Shown piece after piece: positions 20,423-28,537 of a DNA stretch of 64,000 nt; position 1 is the first letter of the stretch; every line of letters starts with the position of its first letter. Origin of the DNA: Selenomonas sp. (GTDB lineage Bacteria > Bacillota > Negativicutes > Selenomonadales > Selenomonadaceae); contig NZ_JALFCU010000080.1 of the NCBI RefSeq assembly GCF_022771645.1, positions 33,496-97,495 on the forward strand, in the 5' to 3' direction. The translations under genes and the position numbers were made by a program. The notes under the pieces were generated by a model. It was not told where the DNA came from. It worked only from the letters and a program-made list of their open reading frames with translations, and did not search any database.

Positions 20423-21595
20423 TTACGAATGTTTCATGTGTTTTCGGAAGCCCTTGTCCGTCGCCACATGCCGCCCCATTGCGGCGATCCGCCCGCCCAT
20501 GCACGCGCGGCAGTCGGCCGGCGTATCAGCGACGCAGATTTTCCCCGGATACAGCGCGTATTTGCGGCGGTAGTCGCCCTCGGTGACGTTCGGCATGACG
20601 ACGTTCGCGCCGGAGGCGAGGACGAGCTCGCGGCCTCTAGGCATCATCGTCTCCATCGCCGTCGTCGCGGGGATGTTCGCCTCGGGGAGCAGCAGCCGGA
20701 GGAGCGCGACCATGCGGCGCGTGAGATGCCAGTCGCCGGGCGCTGCCTTCCCGAGCGGCGTGTCGCCGTTCGGGATGAGCGGGCCGATGCCGATCATGTC
20801 GGCGTCGATTTCTTGATAGAATAAAATGTCGCGCGCGAGCATCTCGACCGTCTGCCCCGGCAGGCCGATGAGCGAGCCCGTGCCGACCTCATAGCCAAGG
20901 TCTTTGAGGTCTCGCAGGCAGCGCACGCGGTTCTCGTAGCTCATGCCGGGGTCGAGGCGTTCGTAGAGCTCCGCATTCGTCGTCTCGATGCGCAGGAGGT
21001 AGCGGTCGGCGCCCGCCGCCCGCCAGAGCGCGTAGTCCTCGCGCGGCCGCTCGCCGACGGAGAGCGTGATGGCGAGGTCCAGCGCATGGATGCGTCGGAC
21101 GATCTCCGCGAGGCGCTCCGCCGTGAAATGCGCGTCCTCGCCCGACTGCAGCACGACTGTGCGGTAGCCGTAGCCCTTCGCCTTTTCCGCGAGCGTCACG
21201 ATGTCGTCTGCCGTCAGGCGATAGCGCTCGATCTTGCCGTTGTCCCGCCGCAGACCGCAGTACATGCAGTCCTGGCGGCAGATATTCGAGAACTCGATAA
21301 GGCCGCGCAGGTGGACGCCGTCGCCGACGAACTGCTTGCGGACGGCGTCGGCGGCCGCGCAAAGAAGCTCCTCGCAGGCATCGTCTGCGAGGAGCTTTGT
21401 GATTTCGCTGAAGGTGAGGTGGTGCGTTTCGGCGGCCTGTTGGATCAGGGCACTCTCTTCGATGGGAAAATCCTGCGAATTGCTATGACCTACCTTCGAC
21501 ACACCCCCCACCGCTGACGCGGTCCGCCCCCCCACGGAGAGGGGGGCTGTGTACACGGAAGGCTTCGTTCCTTTCGAAAGTTCATGCGTTGACAT
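20423..21595 (-). CDS. hydE: [FeFe]-hydrogenase H-cluster maturase HydE
   Basis: Radical SAM enzyme building the diiron subcluster of [FeFe] hydrogenases. 390 residues with RGLIEFSNICRQDCMYCGLR (CxxxCxxC cluster), TVVLQSGEDAHF, and a C-terminal cysteine-bearing VADTPADCRACMGGRIA segment. Start at 21595 is supported by GGAG overlapping the end of the upstream gene. That start adds ~45 residues before the usual N-terminus, and residues ~14-32 are translated from a GC-rich inverted-repeat sequence (21500-21554). hydF and hydG are not in the window. A separate PepSY/two-component and toxin block lies downstream. Confidence 0.9.
   Translation of the reverse strand: MSTHELSKGTKPSVYTAPLSVGGRTASAVGGVSKVGHSNSQDFPIEESALIQQAAETHHLTFSEITKLLADDACEELLCAAADAVRKQFVGDGVHLRGLIEFSNICRQDCMYCGLRRDNGKIERYRLTADDIVTLAEKAKGYGYRTVVLQSGEDAHFTAERLAEIVRRIHALDLAITLSVGERPREDYALWRAAGADRYLLRIETTNAELYERLDPGMSYENRVRCLRDLKDLGYEVGTGSLIGLPGQTVEMLARDILFYQEIDADMIGIGPLIPNGDTPLGKAAPGDWHLTRRMVALLRLLLPEANIPATTAMETMMPRGRELVLASGANVVMPNVTEGDYRRKYALYPGKICVADTPADCRACMGGRIAAMGRHVATDKGFRKHMKHS
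21500..21554. repeat. GC-rich inverted-repeat fragment inside hydE
   Basis: Contains CCCCCC..GGGGGG and an ACCGC-TGA-GCGGT stem, similar to the left hairpin pair of repeat copies A and B (ACCGC/GCGGT next to a C-run/G-run stem). It is read in frame as hydE codons, suggesting insertion near the original gene start. Confidence 0.5.
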
Positions 21596-21600
21596 TACGT

Positions 21601-22158
21601 TTACTCTCCGTCCGCGATTTTTGCTTCCGTCCGCGCGAGGAGCTTGTCCGCGTGCTGGTCGGCATATTTGAGGATCGCGCGGAAGAAGCAGCCGTCGACG
21701 TCTTTTTCCGAGAGATCGTCCAATTTGATCGTCGTGGGCTCGGTCTCCGTGTGGATGGCCGTCCACGTACCATCGAGGTCGTCATGCTGCTCGATCGTCA
21801 CCGTGCCGGCCGCGCGGTCGATGCGCAGGTACTCCGCCGCGCCGACAAGGTCGTCGTAGCCGTCGAGCGGCTCCATCTTCCAGCGGCGCTTCGCAACGAC
21901 GTCCTCAATCTGCACGTCGTCGTACGTCTTGAGCGTCGGCACGATCAGCACGTTCTCGTCAGCCTTGCCGTCGACGATGTCGTAGCACATCTGCCGCTTG
22001 TTGAAATAATAATTCTGCCGCGCCGTCGACTGCACCCATTCAAATACGTGTGATGACACGGCCGGCGCGTCTGCGGATGCCGGCGCGGTCCAAAAGAGCG
22101 AGCAGGCAATCATCCCCGCCGCCATCGTGCCGAGCAAACGCAACGTAAAATTTTTCAT
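21601..22158 (-). CDS. Secreted protein of unknown function
   Basis: 185 residues with a signal peptide (MKNFTLRLLGTMAAGMIACS, cleavage near ASA|DAP). The mature part has alternating polar and hydrophobic segments: a YYFNKRQMCYDIVDGKADEN region, a VEDVVAKRRWKMEPLDGYDD region, a YLRIDRAAGTVTIEQ strand and an acidic end. No recognisable family motif. It lies immediately upstream of hydE, and its final codons hold the hydE Shine-Dalgarno, so the pair is probably co-transcribed; a functional link is not evident. Confidence 0.75.
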   Translation of the reverse strand: MKNFTLRLLGTMAAGMIACSLFWTAPASADAPAVSSHVFEWVQSTARQNYYFNKRQMCYDIVDGKADENVLIVPTLKTYDDVQIEDVVAKRRWKMEPLDGYDDLVGAAEYLRIDRAAGTVTIEQHDDLDGTWTAIHTETEPTTIKLDDLSEKDVDGCFFRAILKYADQHADKLLARTEAKIADGE

Positions 22159-22229
22159 GAGAAATATCTCTCCCTATCCCTTTTTCCGCTTCACTTTATC
22201 AAAATCAAGTGAAAGCTTTCTGCAAAGCA

Positions 22230-22391
22230 GGGATGCAGCGATGAAACGAGTCCATCCAGATTGCCGCAGATTTTTCGTCCAATCAAGGAGTCAAACCGCA
22301 AGGCGTAGCAGAGCTACGTCGAGGATTTGACGACGCAGAGTGGGCGGAAAAGATGCCGCAAGATGGTTGGACGACTTCATCGCTGCATCCC
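22230..22391. repeat. 162-bp imperfect palindrome (MITE-like hairpin element)
   Basis: Left end GGGATGCAGCGATGAA (from 22230) is repeated inverted at the right end (to 22391). The arms match with few mismatches for ~80 nt and meet at CGTAGCAGAGCTACG. It begins one nt after the metA stop codon region. No ORF or U-run, so it is not an ordinary terminator. It is a candidate non-autonomous mobile element or structured RNA. Confidence 0.75.
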
Positions 22392-22392
22392 G

Positions 22393-23328
22393 TCAGTCGT
22401 CCCTGTCCCCGTTGATTGCGTCAATCTCGTACGGCGTCTCCTGATAGACGTAGTAGTTCAGCCAGTTCGCGAACAGCAGGTGCGCGACGCTCCTCCAACG
22501 GACGATGGGCTTTTTCGTCGGGTCGTCGCCCGGGTAATAGTTCACAGGGACGTTCGGATGGAGGCCGGCTTTCGCGTCACGGTCGTACTCCTGCTTCAGC
22601 GTCGTCGGGTCGTACTCCGCATGGCCCGTGATGAAGAACTGCCGCTTTTCGAGGTTCGCGATGATGTAGGGGCCGGCAGGCTGTTCGGCCTCCGCGAGGA
22701 TCGTGAGCTCCGGCACGGCGAGGATGTCCTCTTTGTGCTCCTCCGTGTGGCGCGAATGCGGCACATAGAAGATGTCATCGAAGCCGCGCAGCAGTTTTTC
22801 GTGCTCCACGCAGAGGTGATGTTCGAACACGCCGAAGATTTTTTCCGGCACCTGGTATTTCGGAACGCCATAGTGGTAGTACAGCCCCGCCTGTGCACCC
22901 CAGCAGATGTGGAACGTCGAGTAGACGTGCGACTTCGACCACTCCATGATCTCCGCGACCTCGTCCCAGTACGCGACCTCCTCGAACGCCATGTCCTCGA
23001 CGGGCGCGCCCGTGATGATCATGCCATCGTACTTCTTGTGCCGCACCTCTTCGAACGTGCCGTAGAATTGCGCGAGGTAATCGGCGGGCGTGTGGCTCGG
23101 CACATACGACTCCGTGTAGATGAGGTCGACCTCGACCTGGATCGGGCTGTTGCCGAGGAGGCGCATGAGCTGCGTCTCCGTGATGTACTTGATCGGCATG
23201 AGGTTGAGGATGAGGATCTTCAGCGGGCGGATGTCCTGCGCATACGCGCGGTCCGCATCCATGACGAACAGGTTCTCCCCCTCGAGGATGTGGGTCGCGG
23301 GCAGCGCGGCAGGCAGCTTGATTGGCAT
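22393..23328 (-). CDS. metA: Homoserine O-acyltransferase (MetA type, probably acetyl-specific)
   Basis: Activates homoserine for methionine synthesis. 311 residues. Catalytic Cys in [13 protein letters not shown] (about 142), His in RHTEEH and Glu in the C-terminal GHAEYD. The acyl-CoA-specificity position reads TGAPVED, with Glu where the E. coli succinyltransferase has Gly; family work assigns Glu here to acetyl-CoA. Hence O-acetylhomoserine is the likely product despite the MetA name (inference). GGAGG precedes the ATG. A 5' leader hairpin (GCGGCGGC/GCCGCCGC) without U-run lies just upstream. Confidence 0.93.
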   Translation of the reverse strand: MPIKLPAALPATHILEGENLFVMDADRAYAQDIRPLKILILNLMPIKYITETQLMRLLGNSPIQVEVDLIYTESYVPSHTPADYLAQFYGTFEEVRHKKYDGMIITGAPVEDMAFEEVAYWDEVAEIMEWSKSHVYSTFHICWGAQAGLYYHYGVPKYQVPEKIFGVFEHHLCVEHEKLLRGFDDIFYVPHSRHTEEHKEDILAVPELTILAEAEQPAGPYIIANLEKRQFFITGHAEYDPTTLKQEYDRDAKAGLHPNVPVNYYPGDDPTKKPIVRWRSVAHLLFANWLNYYVYQETPYEIDAINGDRDD

Positions 23329-23396
23329 GGAAAAACCTCCCGGAAAAGCGGCGGCGCATCGGCCGCCGCGAGACGTTCACATTGCAAATTGCCGTC

Positions 23397-23405
23397 ATTA
23401 TATCA
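23397..23405 (-). promoter_or_regulatory. Promoter of metA (extended -10)
   Basis: TGA-TATAAT on the minus strand (-10 at 23397-23402), directly after the terminator at 23406-23445; no good -35. No SAM or T-box riboswitch is seen in the short leader. Confidence 0.6.
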
Positions 23406-23445
23406 CAAAAAAGAAGCCGTTGCACCCTGCGGGGAACGGCTTCTT
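23406..23445 (-). terminator. Terminator at the end of the Ter operon
   Basis: Minus-strand stem AAGAAGCCGTT/AACGGCTTCTT followed by TTTTTT, 30 bp after the HAD gene. It ends the ~17-kb Ter transcription unit. Confidence 0.88.
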
Positions 23446-23474
23446 TGCGTGTGCGGGACAAAACAGGCAACGGC

Positions 23475-24296
23475 TCACGCGCGCGCGATCGCGTCGAGCA
23501 CTCGTTCGAGCGTCCACTCGGCGAAGCGGGCGGCGCGGGCGTCCGGTTCGCGGAACGTCTCTGCACCGGGCTGTGCGAGGCCCGGCAGCGTGAAGGCGCG
23601 GCCGGCGGCGGCGAGGAGCGGCGCGTCCATGGCGCTGTCGCCGGCGGCGAGGACGAGCGTCGCGCCCGTGCGCGCGCGGAGGCGGGCGAGGGCGCTGCCC
23701 TTGTCGAGGCCGCGCGGCAGGACATAGAGCTTGCGGCCCGAAGCCGCGATGGGGAGCGCCGTCTCCGTCGCGACCTCGGCGGCGAGCGCCGCGCAGCGGT
23801 CGTCGTCTTCCGGGCGCAGGAAGAGGTACGCGTCATCGACCATGCGGCAGATGCGGTAGCGCGCGTCGTCCGCGTGCGCGGCGCAGAGGGCGAGGAGCTC
23901 GTCGTGCGCGGCGGCGAGGACGGGGCGCAGCGCGTCGTCCCACGCAGTATCGCGCACGAAGCTGCCGCTCCTGTCCGCACTCGCTGCACCGCCGCCCGAT
24001 GCGTTGCCGTCCGTCGGGCGCGTCAGGAGCACCGCGCCGTTCGTCGTGACGGCGAGGCGCGGCTGGCAGCCCTGCGGCCAGCGGATGCGCTCATACTGCG
24101 CGACGGAGCGCGTCGTGACGGGGACGAACGTCGCACGCGCTGCGACGATGCGCAGGAGCTCGATCGTGCGCGGGCTGAAAAATCCTTGTTCTTCGCCGTC
24201 GAGCCATTCGACGCAGACGTCGCCGGGCGCGGCGTGGCGGTGGGAGAAGAGCAGCGTGTTGTCGAGGTCGCTCGCGAAAAGGATGCGCTTTTGCAT
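23475..24296 (-). CDS. HAD-family phosphatase, last gene of the Ter operon
   Basis: 273 residues. Motif I FASDLDNTLLF (DxDxT), motif II Thr in VPVTTRS, a cap region, and motif IV VLAAGDSAMDAPLLAAAG, as in Cof-type sugar/nucleotide phosphatases. It is the distal member of a five-gene set (HpcH/HpaI, ATP-grasp, PRTase, StiP, HAD) that comparative work on Ter systems proposes makes a nucleoside-like metabolite. HAD would supply a dephosphorylation step. Substrate unknown. Confidence 0.85.
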   Translation of the reverse strand: MQKRILFASDLDNTLLFSHRHAAPGDVCVEWLDGEEQGFFSPRTIELLRIVAARATFVPVTTRSVAQYERIRWPQGCQPRLAVTTNGAVLLTRPTDGNASGGGAASADRSGSFVRDTAWDDALRPVLAAAHDELLALCAAHADDARYRICRMVDDAYLFLRPEDDDRCAALAAEVATETALPIAASGRKLYVLPRGLDKGSALARLRARTGATLVLAAGDSAMDAPLLAAAGRAFTLPGLAQPGAETFREPDARAARFAEWTLERVLDAIARA

Positions 24297-24312
24297 GAAT
24301 CCTCCTCCCGCT

Positions 24313-25368
24313 TCAGGCGTCGGCGAGCGCGCGGATGATGCCGCATGCGCGGTAGTTCGTGAGCGGATAGGCCTCGACCGGCACGCCCTTTTCCTTTGCG
24401 AGCTGGTAGATGTGGCCGAGGTGCTCCATGTCGTCCATGCTGTGCACGAGGATTTTCCACGGCACGCGGCGCAGCAGCACGCGCGTCGCCTCGCCGATGC
24501 CGGGCTTCACGAGGTTGATGTCGCGCACGCCGAAGTGCGCGGCGATGCGGCGGACTTCGGCGAGGCCCGTGCCGCGCGGGCACGCCTCCTCGAGCGGCGG
24601 GAGCTCCGCCGGCAGCGCGGCCTCGATGGCGTCGAGGAACGCATACGTCATGTCGTGCGGCGCGAGCTCTTTGTAAAAGACCGCGCCATGGAAGTCACAG
24701 GGCCCGATGATGTCCCGCCGCAGGAACGTGCGCGAGAGGAGGCCGGAGACCGTGGAGTTCAGGCACGAGCTCGCGATGAGGAAATCTTCGTGCGTGCCGC
24801 AGATGCCGGCGACGCACGCGGGGTCGGAGAGCACGGCGAGCGCGGGGCTGACGCCGGGGTAGTCCTCCATCGCCTCATCGAGCTGGCGCGCGATTGCGCC
24901 CTTTCCCGTCCAGCCGTCGACGAACTGGATGTTCTCCGGCGCGTGACGCGCGAGGATGTAGCGCATGGCGACATGGTCGATGCCGACGCCGCGGATGATG
25001 GAAATCGTGTAGTGCGGCACAAGGGCGTGATGGCGGCGCGCGAGCTCGTGCTTCAGCAGGATGCCGATGGGCGTGCCGGCGCGCGCGAGCGAGACGAGCA
25101 CGGCATTTTCGCCTTTCGCCTGCCAGATGTTTTCCGCCGCAACGGCGACGGCGCGCGCCGTGACGGCGGCGTAACGCGCGAGCGCGTCTTCGTAGGCCGC
25201 GAGGTACGCCGGGCTCGGCCGGTACTCGATGGGGAGCATCTCACAGTAGTGGCGGCCGCGCTGGATCTCGCGCTCGCGCGCCTCGGTGCTCATGGGCTCA
25301 ACGAGCCCCGTGATGTCTTTGAGGAGGACGGTCACGTCCTCGGGGCGGTACGTTCCAAAGGGTTTCAT
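24313..25368 (-). CDS. StiP-type PRTase-like protein with PELOTA-like C-terminus
   Basis: 351 residues. The N-terminal two thirds match the StiP/PRTase_1 family found in Ter operons: EIQRGRHYCEMLPIEYRPS, VLVSLARAGTPIGILLKHEL, FVDGWTGKGAI and DFLIASSCLNSTVSG. The C-terminal ~80 residues (DINLVKPGIGEATRVLLRR to the end) look like the PELOTA-type RNA-binding domain described for this family. Some annotate StiP as a cysteine protease; the sequence itself fits a phosphoribosyltransferase-like fold. It overlaps the preceding PRTase gene by 4 nt. Assignment rests on recalled family features. Confidence 0.8.
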   Translation of the reverse strand: MKPFGTYRPEDVTVLLKDITGLVEPMSTEAREREIQRGRHYCEMLPIEYRPSPAYLAAYEDALARYAAVTARAVAVAAENIWQAKGENAVLVSLARAGTPIGILLKHELARRHHALVPHYTISIIRGVGIDHVAMRYILARHAPENIQFVDGWTGKGAIARQLDEAMEDYPGVSPALAVLSDPACVAGICGTHEDFLIASSCLNSTVSGLLSRTFLRRDIIGPCDFHGAVFYKELAPHDMTYAFLDAIEAALPAELPPLEEACPRGTGLAEVRRIAAHFGVRDINLVKPGIGEATRVLLRRVPWKILVHSMDDMEHLGHIYQLAKEKGVPVEAYPLTNYRACGIIRALADA

Positions 25369-26525
25369 GCGAGCACCTCCTGCTCTCCCGTGCGGATCCA
25401 GACGATGCGGCCGCAGTCATGCGCGGCGAGCGCGCCGCGCAGCGCGTCCTCGGCCGCGCGGGACGGCGCGGGCGCGTCCGTCACGACGACGACGAGGTCG
25501 TAGCGGTCGAGGGTGTAGACATACGTCGTGCGCGCGTCATCGTAAAAGCTCGGCAGCTGCCAGCCCTCGCGGATGGGGTAGCCGTCCGCCGTGCTGACGC
25601 CGATGGGGCTGCGCGTCGTCGCATGGCAGCGCACCTCATAGCCCGCCGCGTCCCACGCGCGCGCGATGAGGAGCGCCGGCAGCATGCATTCCTCCGTGCC
25701 GAGCACGAGCACGCGGCCGAACGGCGCTCCACGCTTCAGTATGGCGTGCAGCGCCTTCCATGCGAACGTGCGCCAACGCTGGATGTACGACGCGCCGACG
25801 ACGCCCGTGCGCGGGTCGAGCGGGATGGGCGCGGTCAGGCGCATCTCTTCGGTTGCCGCCGGCAGCGGCGGGGCGATCGCCGCAGGCGCGACGGTGTACG
25901 CGGACACCTCCGCTTCGTAGTCGCGCTGCGGCAGGCGCACGAGATAGACGGGCGTGATGCCGAGCGCCGCCATCTTTGCCTCGTTTTCCGCGTCGAGGCG
26001 GTAAAAGATGGACGCGGCGACGAGCGTCTTCTCCGCGAGCTCCGGGAACTCTACGGAGAGCGCCTGCACCATGTTGCGGATGGTCTTGCCCGTCGAGAGC
26101 TCGTCGTCGAGGAAGACGACCGTCTGCGTCTCTGCGAGCATGCGGCGCAGAGACGCGCCGTCGAGCCGCTGCTCCGTCGCGTGGCTGTGCTCCTCGCGGA
26201 ACTCGATCCAGTCCGCGACGCCCGCGACCGCTTCACGCGTCGTCGTCAGGCAGAGGCAATGGCCGCCGACGCCCTCCGTCGCCATGAGGCCGACGGCCGT
26301 TGCCGTCTCGGCGAACGCGACGATGAGGTGCGCGTCCGGGAACGCGGCGCGGATCTTTTCGCCGAGCGCGCGCATCAGGAGGAGCGCCTCCTTTGGCTGC
26401 GATGGCAGATGCTTCGCCTGCCGCCGGTTCACGAGCAGGTACGAGCGCTTCGCGTTGTGGTAGCGCCGCGCGAGGCAGAGGAGGTCTTCCGCGCGGTATT
26501 CCGTGGTGGCTGTTTCTTCGTTCAT
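25365..26525 (-). CDS. Phosphoribosyltransferase with TRSP domain (Ter-associated)
   Basis: 386 residues. PRTase fold with HLIVAFAETATAVGLM and the PRPP-binding loop TVVFLDDELSTGKTIRN (about 140). The C-terminal ~170 residues include RWRTFAWKALHAILKRG and RVLVLGTEECMLPALLIAR, matching the TRSP-type domain that follows PRTase_2 in Ter loci. It overlaps both neighbours by 4 nt (ATGA), so translation with the ATP-grasp and StiP genes is coupled. Thought to transfer a ribosyl-phosphate in the unknown Ter metabolite pathway (inference). Confidence 0.83.
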   Translation of the reverse strand: MNEETATTEYRAEDLLCLARRYHNAKRSYLLVNRRQAKHLPSQPKEALLLMRALGEKIRAAFPDAHLIVAFAETATAVGLMATEGVGGHCLCLTTTREAVAGVADWIEFREEHSHATEQRLDGASLRRMLAETQTVVFLDDELSTGKTIRNMVQALSVEFPELAEKTLVAASIFYRLDAENEAKMAALGITPVYLVRLPQRDYEAEVSAYTVAPAAIAPPLPAATEEMRLTAPIPLDPRTGVVGASYIQRWRTFAWKALHAILKRGAPFGRVLVLGTEECMLPALLIARAWDAAGYEVRCHATTRSPIGVSTADGYPIREGWQLPSFYDDARTTYVYTLDRYDLVVVVTDAPAPSRAAEDALRGALAAHDCGRIVWIRTGEQEVLA

Positions 26526-27547
26526 GCGTGAGGCCTCCCTTCGCCGAGGACGATCGGCGTCTCAATGTTCGCGACCGTGACGTCCGTTTCCTGCGGCAGC
26601 TGCCACGGCAGGCCGCGCCCGAGGAGCTGCGCGAGCGCGACGGCAGGCACGTTGACGCCGCTCGCGGCGCACGAGAGCTGCAGGCCGCCCGCCATGCGCG
26701 GATTGATCTCGAGGAGGTACGGCTTTCCCTTATGCATACGGAACTGCAGATTCGCCGGCACGCGCATCGCGAGGTGATGCAGGAGTTCCTTTGAAAGCGC
26801 GACAACCTCTGCGTCCCAGTGCAGCGTCGAATACCGCCCGCCCTTGTAACGCGGCAGCAGGATGTCGCCCCGCTCCGTCATGAGCGCGTCGACGCTGATC
26901 TCCGGCCCCTCGAGGTACGGCATGACGAGCACGGGGACGGCGAAATCGTATGCGCCGAGGATGGCCTCGGCCGCCGCCCGCGTCGCCTTCGCGCCCGGCA
27001 TGCGATAGAGCGCGCCCGCCGCCGCGAGCGTGTCGTCGATGACGCGGAACGTCGTCGCGCCTTCGTCGACGGCGAGCTTGTAGCAGACGCGCCCGCCGTC
27101 CCCGGACAGCGCGTCGACGGCGGCACGGAACTCCGCAATCGTATGCGCCATGCGGTATGGCGGCACGAGCGCGCCGAGCCCCCACGCGCGCAGCAGCTCG
27201 TACGTCGCGCCCTTGTCGTCGAGCGCGCGCACGAGCGCGGCGTCCTCCGGCGCGAAGAGCTGCACGCCCATGGCTTCGAACGCATCGCGCGCCTCCACGA
27301 TGGCCGCGAGGCGGCGGCGCGGCACGAAGACGCTGACCGCGTGCGTGCGGCAGAACGCGAGCGCCCACGCCACATATTCCCCGTCATCCGCGAACTCCGG
27401 CTCGTCCTCCCAGACGTCGACGGCCTCGCGGTAGATCGCGCGCGGATTCGTCCCCGTGCCGAAAAAGCGCAGGTCGTCGCCCGCCGCCCGCATGAGGCGG
27501 ATGAGGTGATACGCCGTGCTGAACCAATGATTGAACCAGATGTTCAT
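26522..27547 (-). CDS. ATP-grasp ligase (Ter-associated)
   Basis: 341 residues starting MNIWFNHWFSTAYHLIRLMR; GGGAGGG lies 6 nt upstream of the ATG at 27547. ATP-grasp features: VCYKLAVDEGATTFRVI (ATP-binding Lys), VPVLVMPYLEGPEISVDA, and metal-binding Glu/Asn in PYLLEINPRMAGGLQLSC. Predicted to form an amide or thioester bond with ATP hydrolysis as part of the Ter metabolite module. Substrate unknown. Confidence 0.86.
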   Translation of the reverse strand: MNIWFNHWFSTAYHLIRLMRAAGDDLRFFGTGTNPRAIYREAVDVWEDEPEFADDGEYVAWALAFCRTHAVSVFVPRRRLAAIVEARDAFEAMGVQLFAPEDAALVRALDDKGATYELLRAWGLGALVPPYRMAHTIAEFRAAVDALSGDGGRVCYKLAVDEGATTFRVIDDTLAAAGALYRMPGAKATRAAAEAILGAYDFAVPVLVMPYLEGPEISVDALMTERGDILLPRYKGGRYSTLHWDAEVVALSKELLHHLAMRVPANLQFRMHKGKPYLLEINPRMAGGLQLSCAASGVNVPAVALAQLLGRGLPWQLPQETDVTVANIETPIVLGEGRPHA

Positions 27548-28527
27548 GCGCGTCCCTCCCCGCAGATGCCATAGACGGCGGCGAGCGCCAGCGTACGCTC
27601 GGCCCAACGGCTGTGGCACGCCGCCTCGTTCATGCGATGGCCACCCGCGCTTTTCTCGACGCCGAGCGCGCCCGCGTCGAACTGCGCGAGGCGGCACGCG
27701 TCATCGTAGTCCTCGCGCGGGACGCGCAGGCTGGCCGCGATGAGCGGCAGCTGGCACGGATGGATGGCCGTCTTGCCGATGAAGCCGTGCAGGCGGTCGA
27801 GCGCGAGCTCGCGCCGGAGCCCCTCTTCCCATGCGGCGTCGCCCGCCGCGCCGAAGTAGTTCCACACCGGGCCCGAGACGACGTAGTCGACGGCGAAGAC
27901 GTTCAGGATGTCCATGAGGATGTCGCGCACGATGCCGACATCGTAGATCGTCGCCGTCGCCGGCCGGCGCAGGCCGTAGAGATTGGAAAAATCATTGCCG
28001 CCGACGCGGATGTTCAGCACGCAGTCCTGCACGGGCGCGAGCATCTCGTGGAGCTTGCACAGCACGGACGGGCGCGTGTCGCACGCGGCGATCATCATCG
28101 TCTCGAGCGTCGGCATGACGAGGATGCGCCGCCCGGCCGCGCGCTCCGCCTGCACGATGGCGAGGTAGTCCGCCGCGTTGCCGAGGTCGAACTTCGGCAG
28201 CACGAAGCCCGTGACGATGCCGCGCACGTCCGCGAACGCCTCCAGCACATGCGCGAGATGTTCCGGCGTCCGCACGCGCACGAAGAGCAGCGGCAGCGCC
28301 GTCCCCTGCGCCGCAAGTGCCTGCAGTTCGGCGAGGATGCCATGGAGCGACGCTTCCGCCGCCGCGAGCGCCGACGCGCGGATCGCGTCCTCGAGGCAGA
28401 ACGCGATGGACGTCAGGCACGGGATGCTCCCGTCCCGGATCTTCGGCACGATATTTTTCTGGAACGCCGGCATGTAGAGCAGCCCGCCGACGCGGTACGG
28501 CAGGTCGTCTGCCATTGATGGTATCAT
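27544..28527 (-). CDS. HpcH/HpaI (CitE-like) aldolase/lyase family protein
   Basis: 327 residues, TIM-barrel CitE-like: LYMPAFQKNIVPKI, the acidic SIAFCLEDAI motif, RILVMPTLETMM, and LNIRVGGNDFSNLYG. The ATG at 28527 has GGGGG upstream; a longer start at 28560 would run into the preceding gene. It ends overlapping the ATP-grasp start. First gene of the metabolite module after the beta-helix/TerD gene. Reaction unknown; a C-C lyase or condensation is expected from the family. Confidence 0.83.
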   Translation of the reverse strand: MIPSMADDLPYRVGGLLYMPAFQKNIVPKIRDGSIPCLTSIAFCLEDAIRASALAAAEASLHGILAELQALAAQGTALPLLFVRVRTPEHLAHVLEAFADVRGIVTGFVLPKFDLGNAADYLAIVQAERAAGRRILVMPTLETMMIAACDTRPSVLCKLHEMLAPVQDCVLNIRVGGNDFSNLYGLRRPATATIYDVGIVRDILMDILNVFAVDYVVSGPVWNYFGAAGDAAWEEGLRRELALDRLHGFIGKTAIHPCQLPLIAASLRVPREDYDDACRLAQFDAGALGVEKSAGGHRMNEAACHSRWAERTLALAAVYGICGEGRA

Positions 28528-28537
28528 AAAATCCCCC

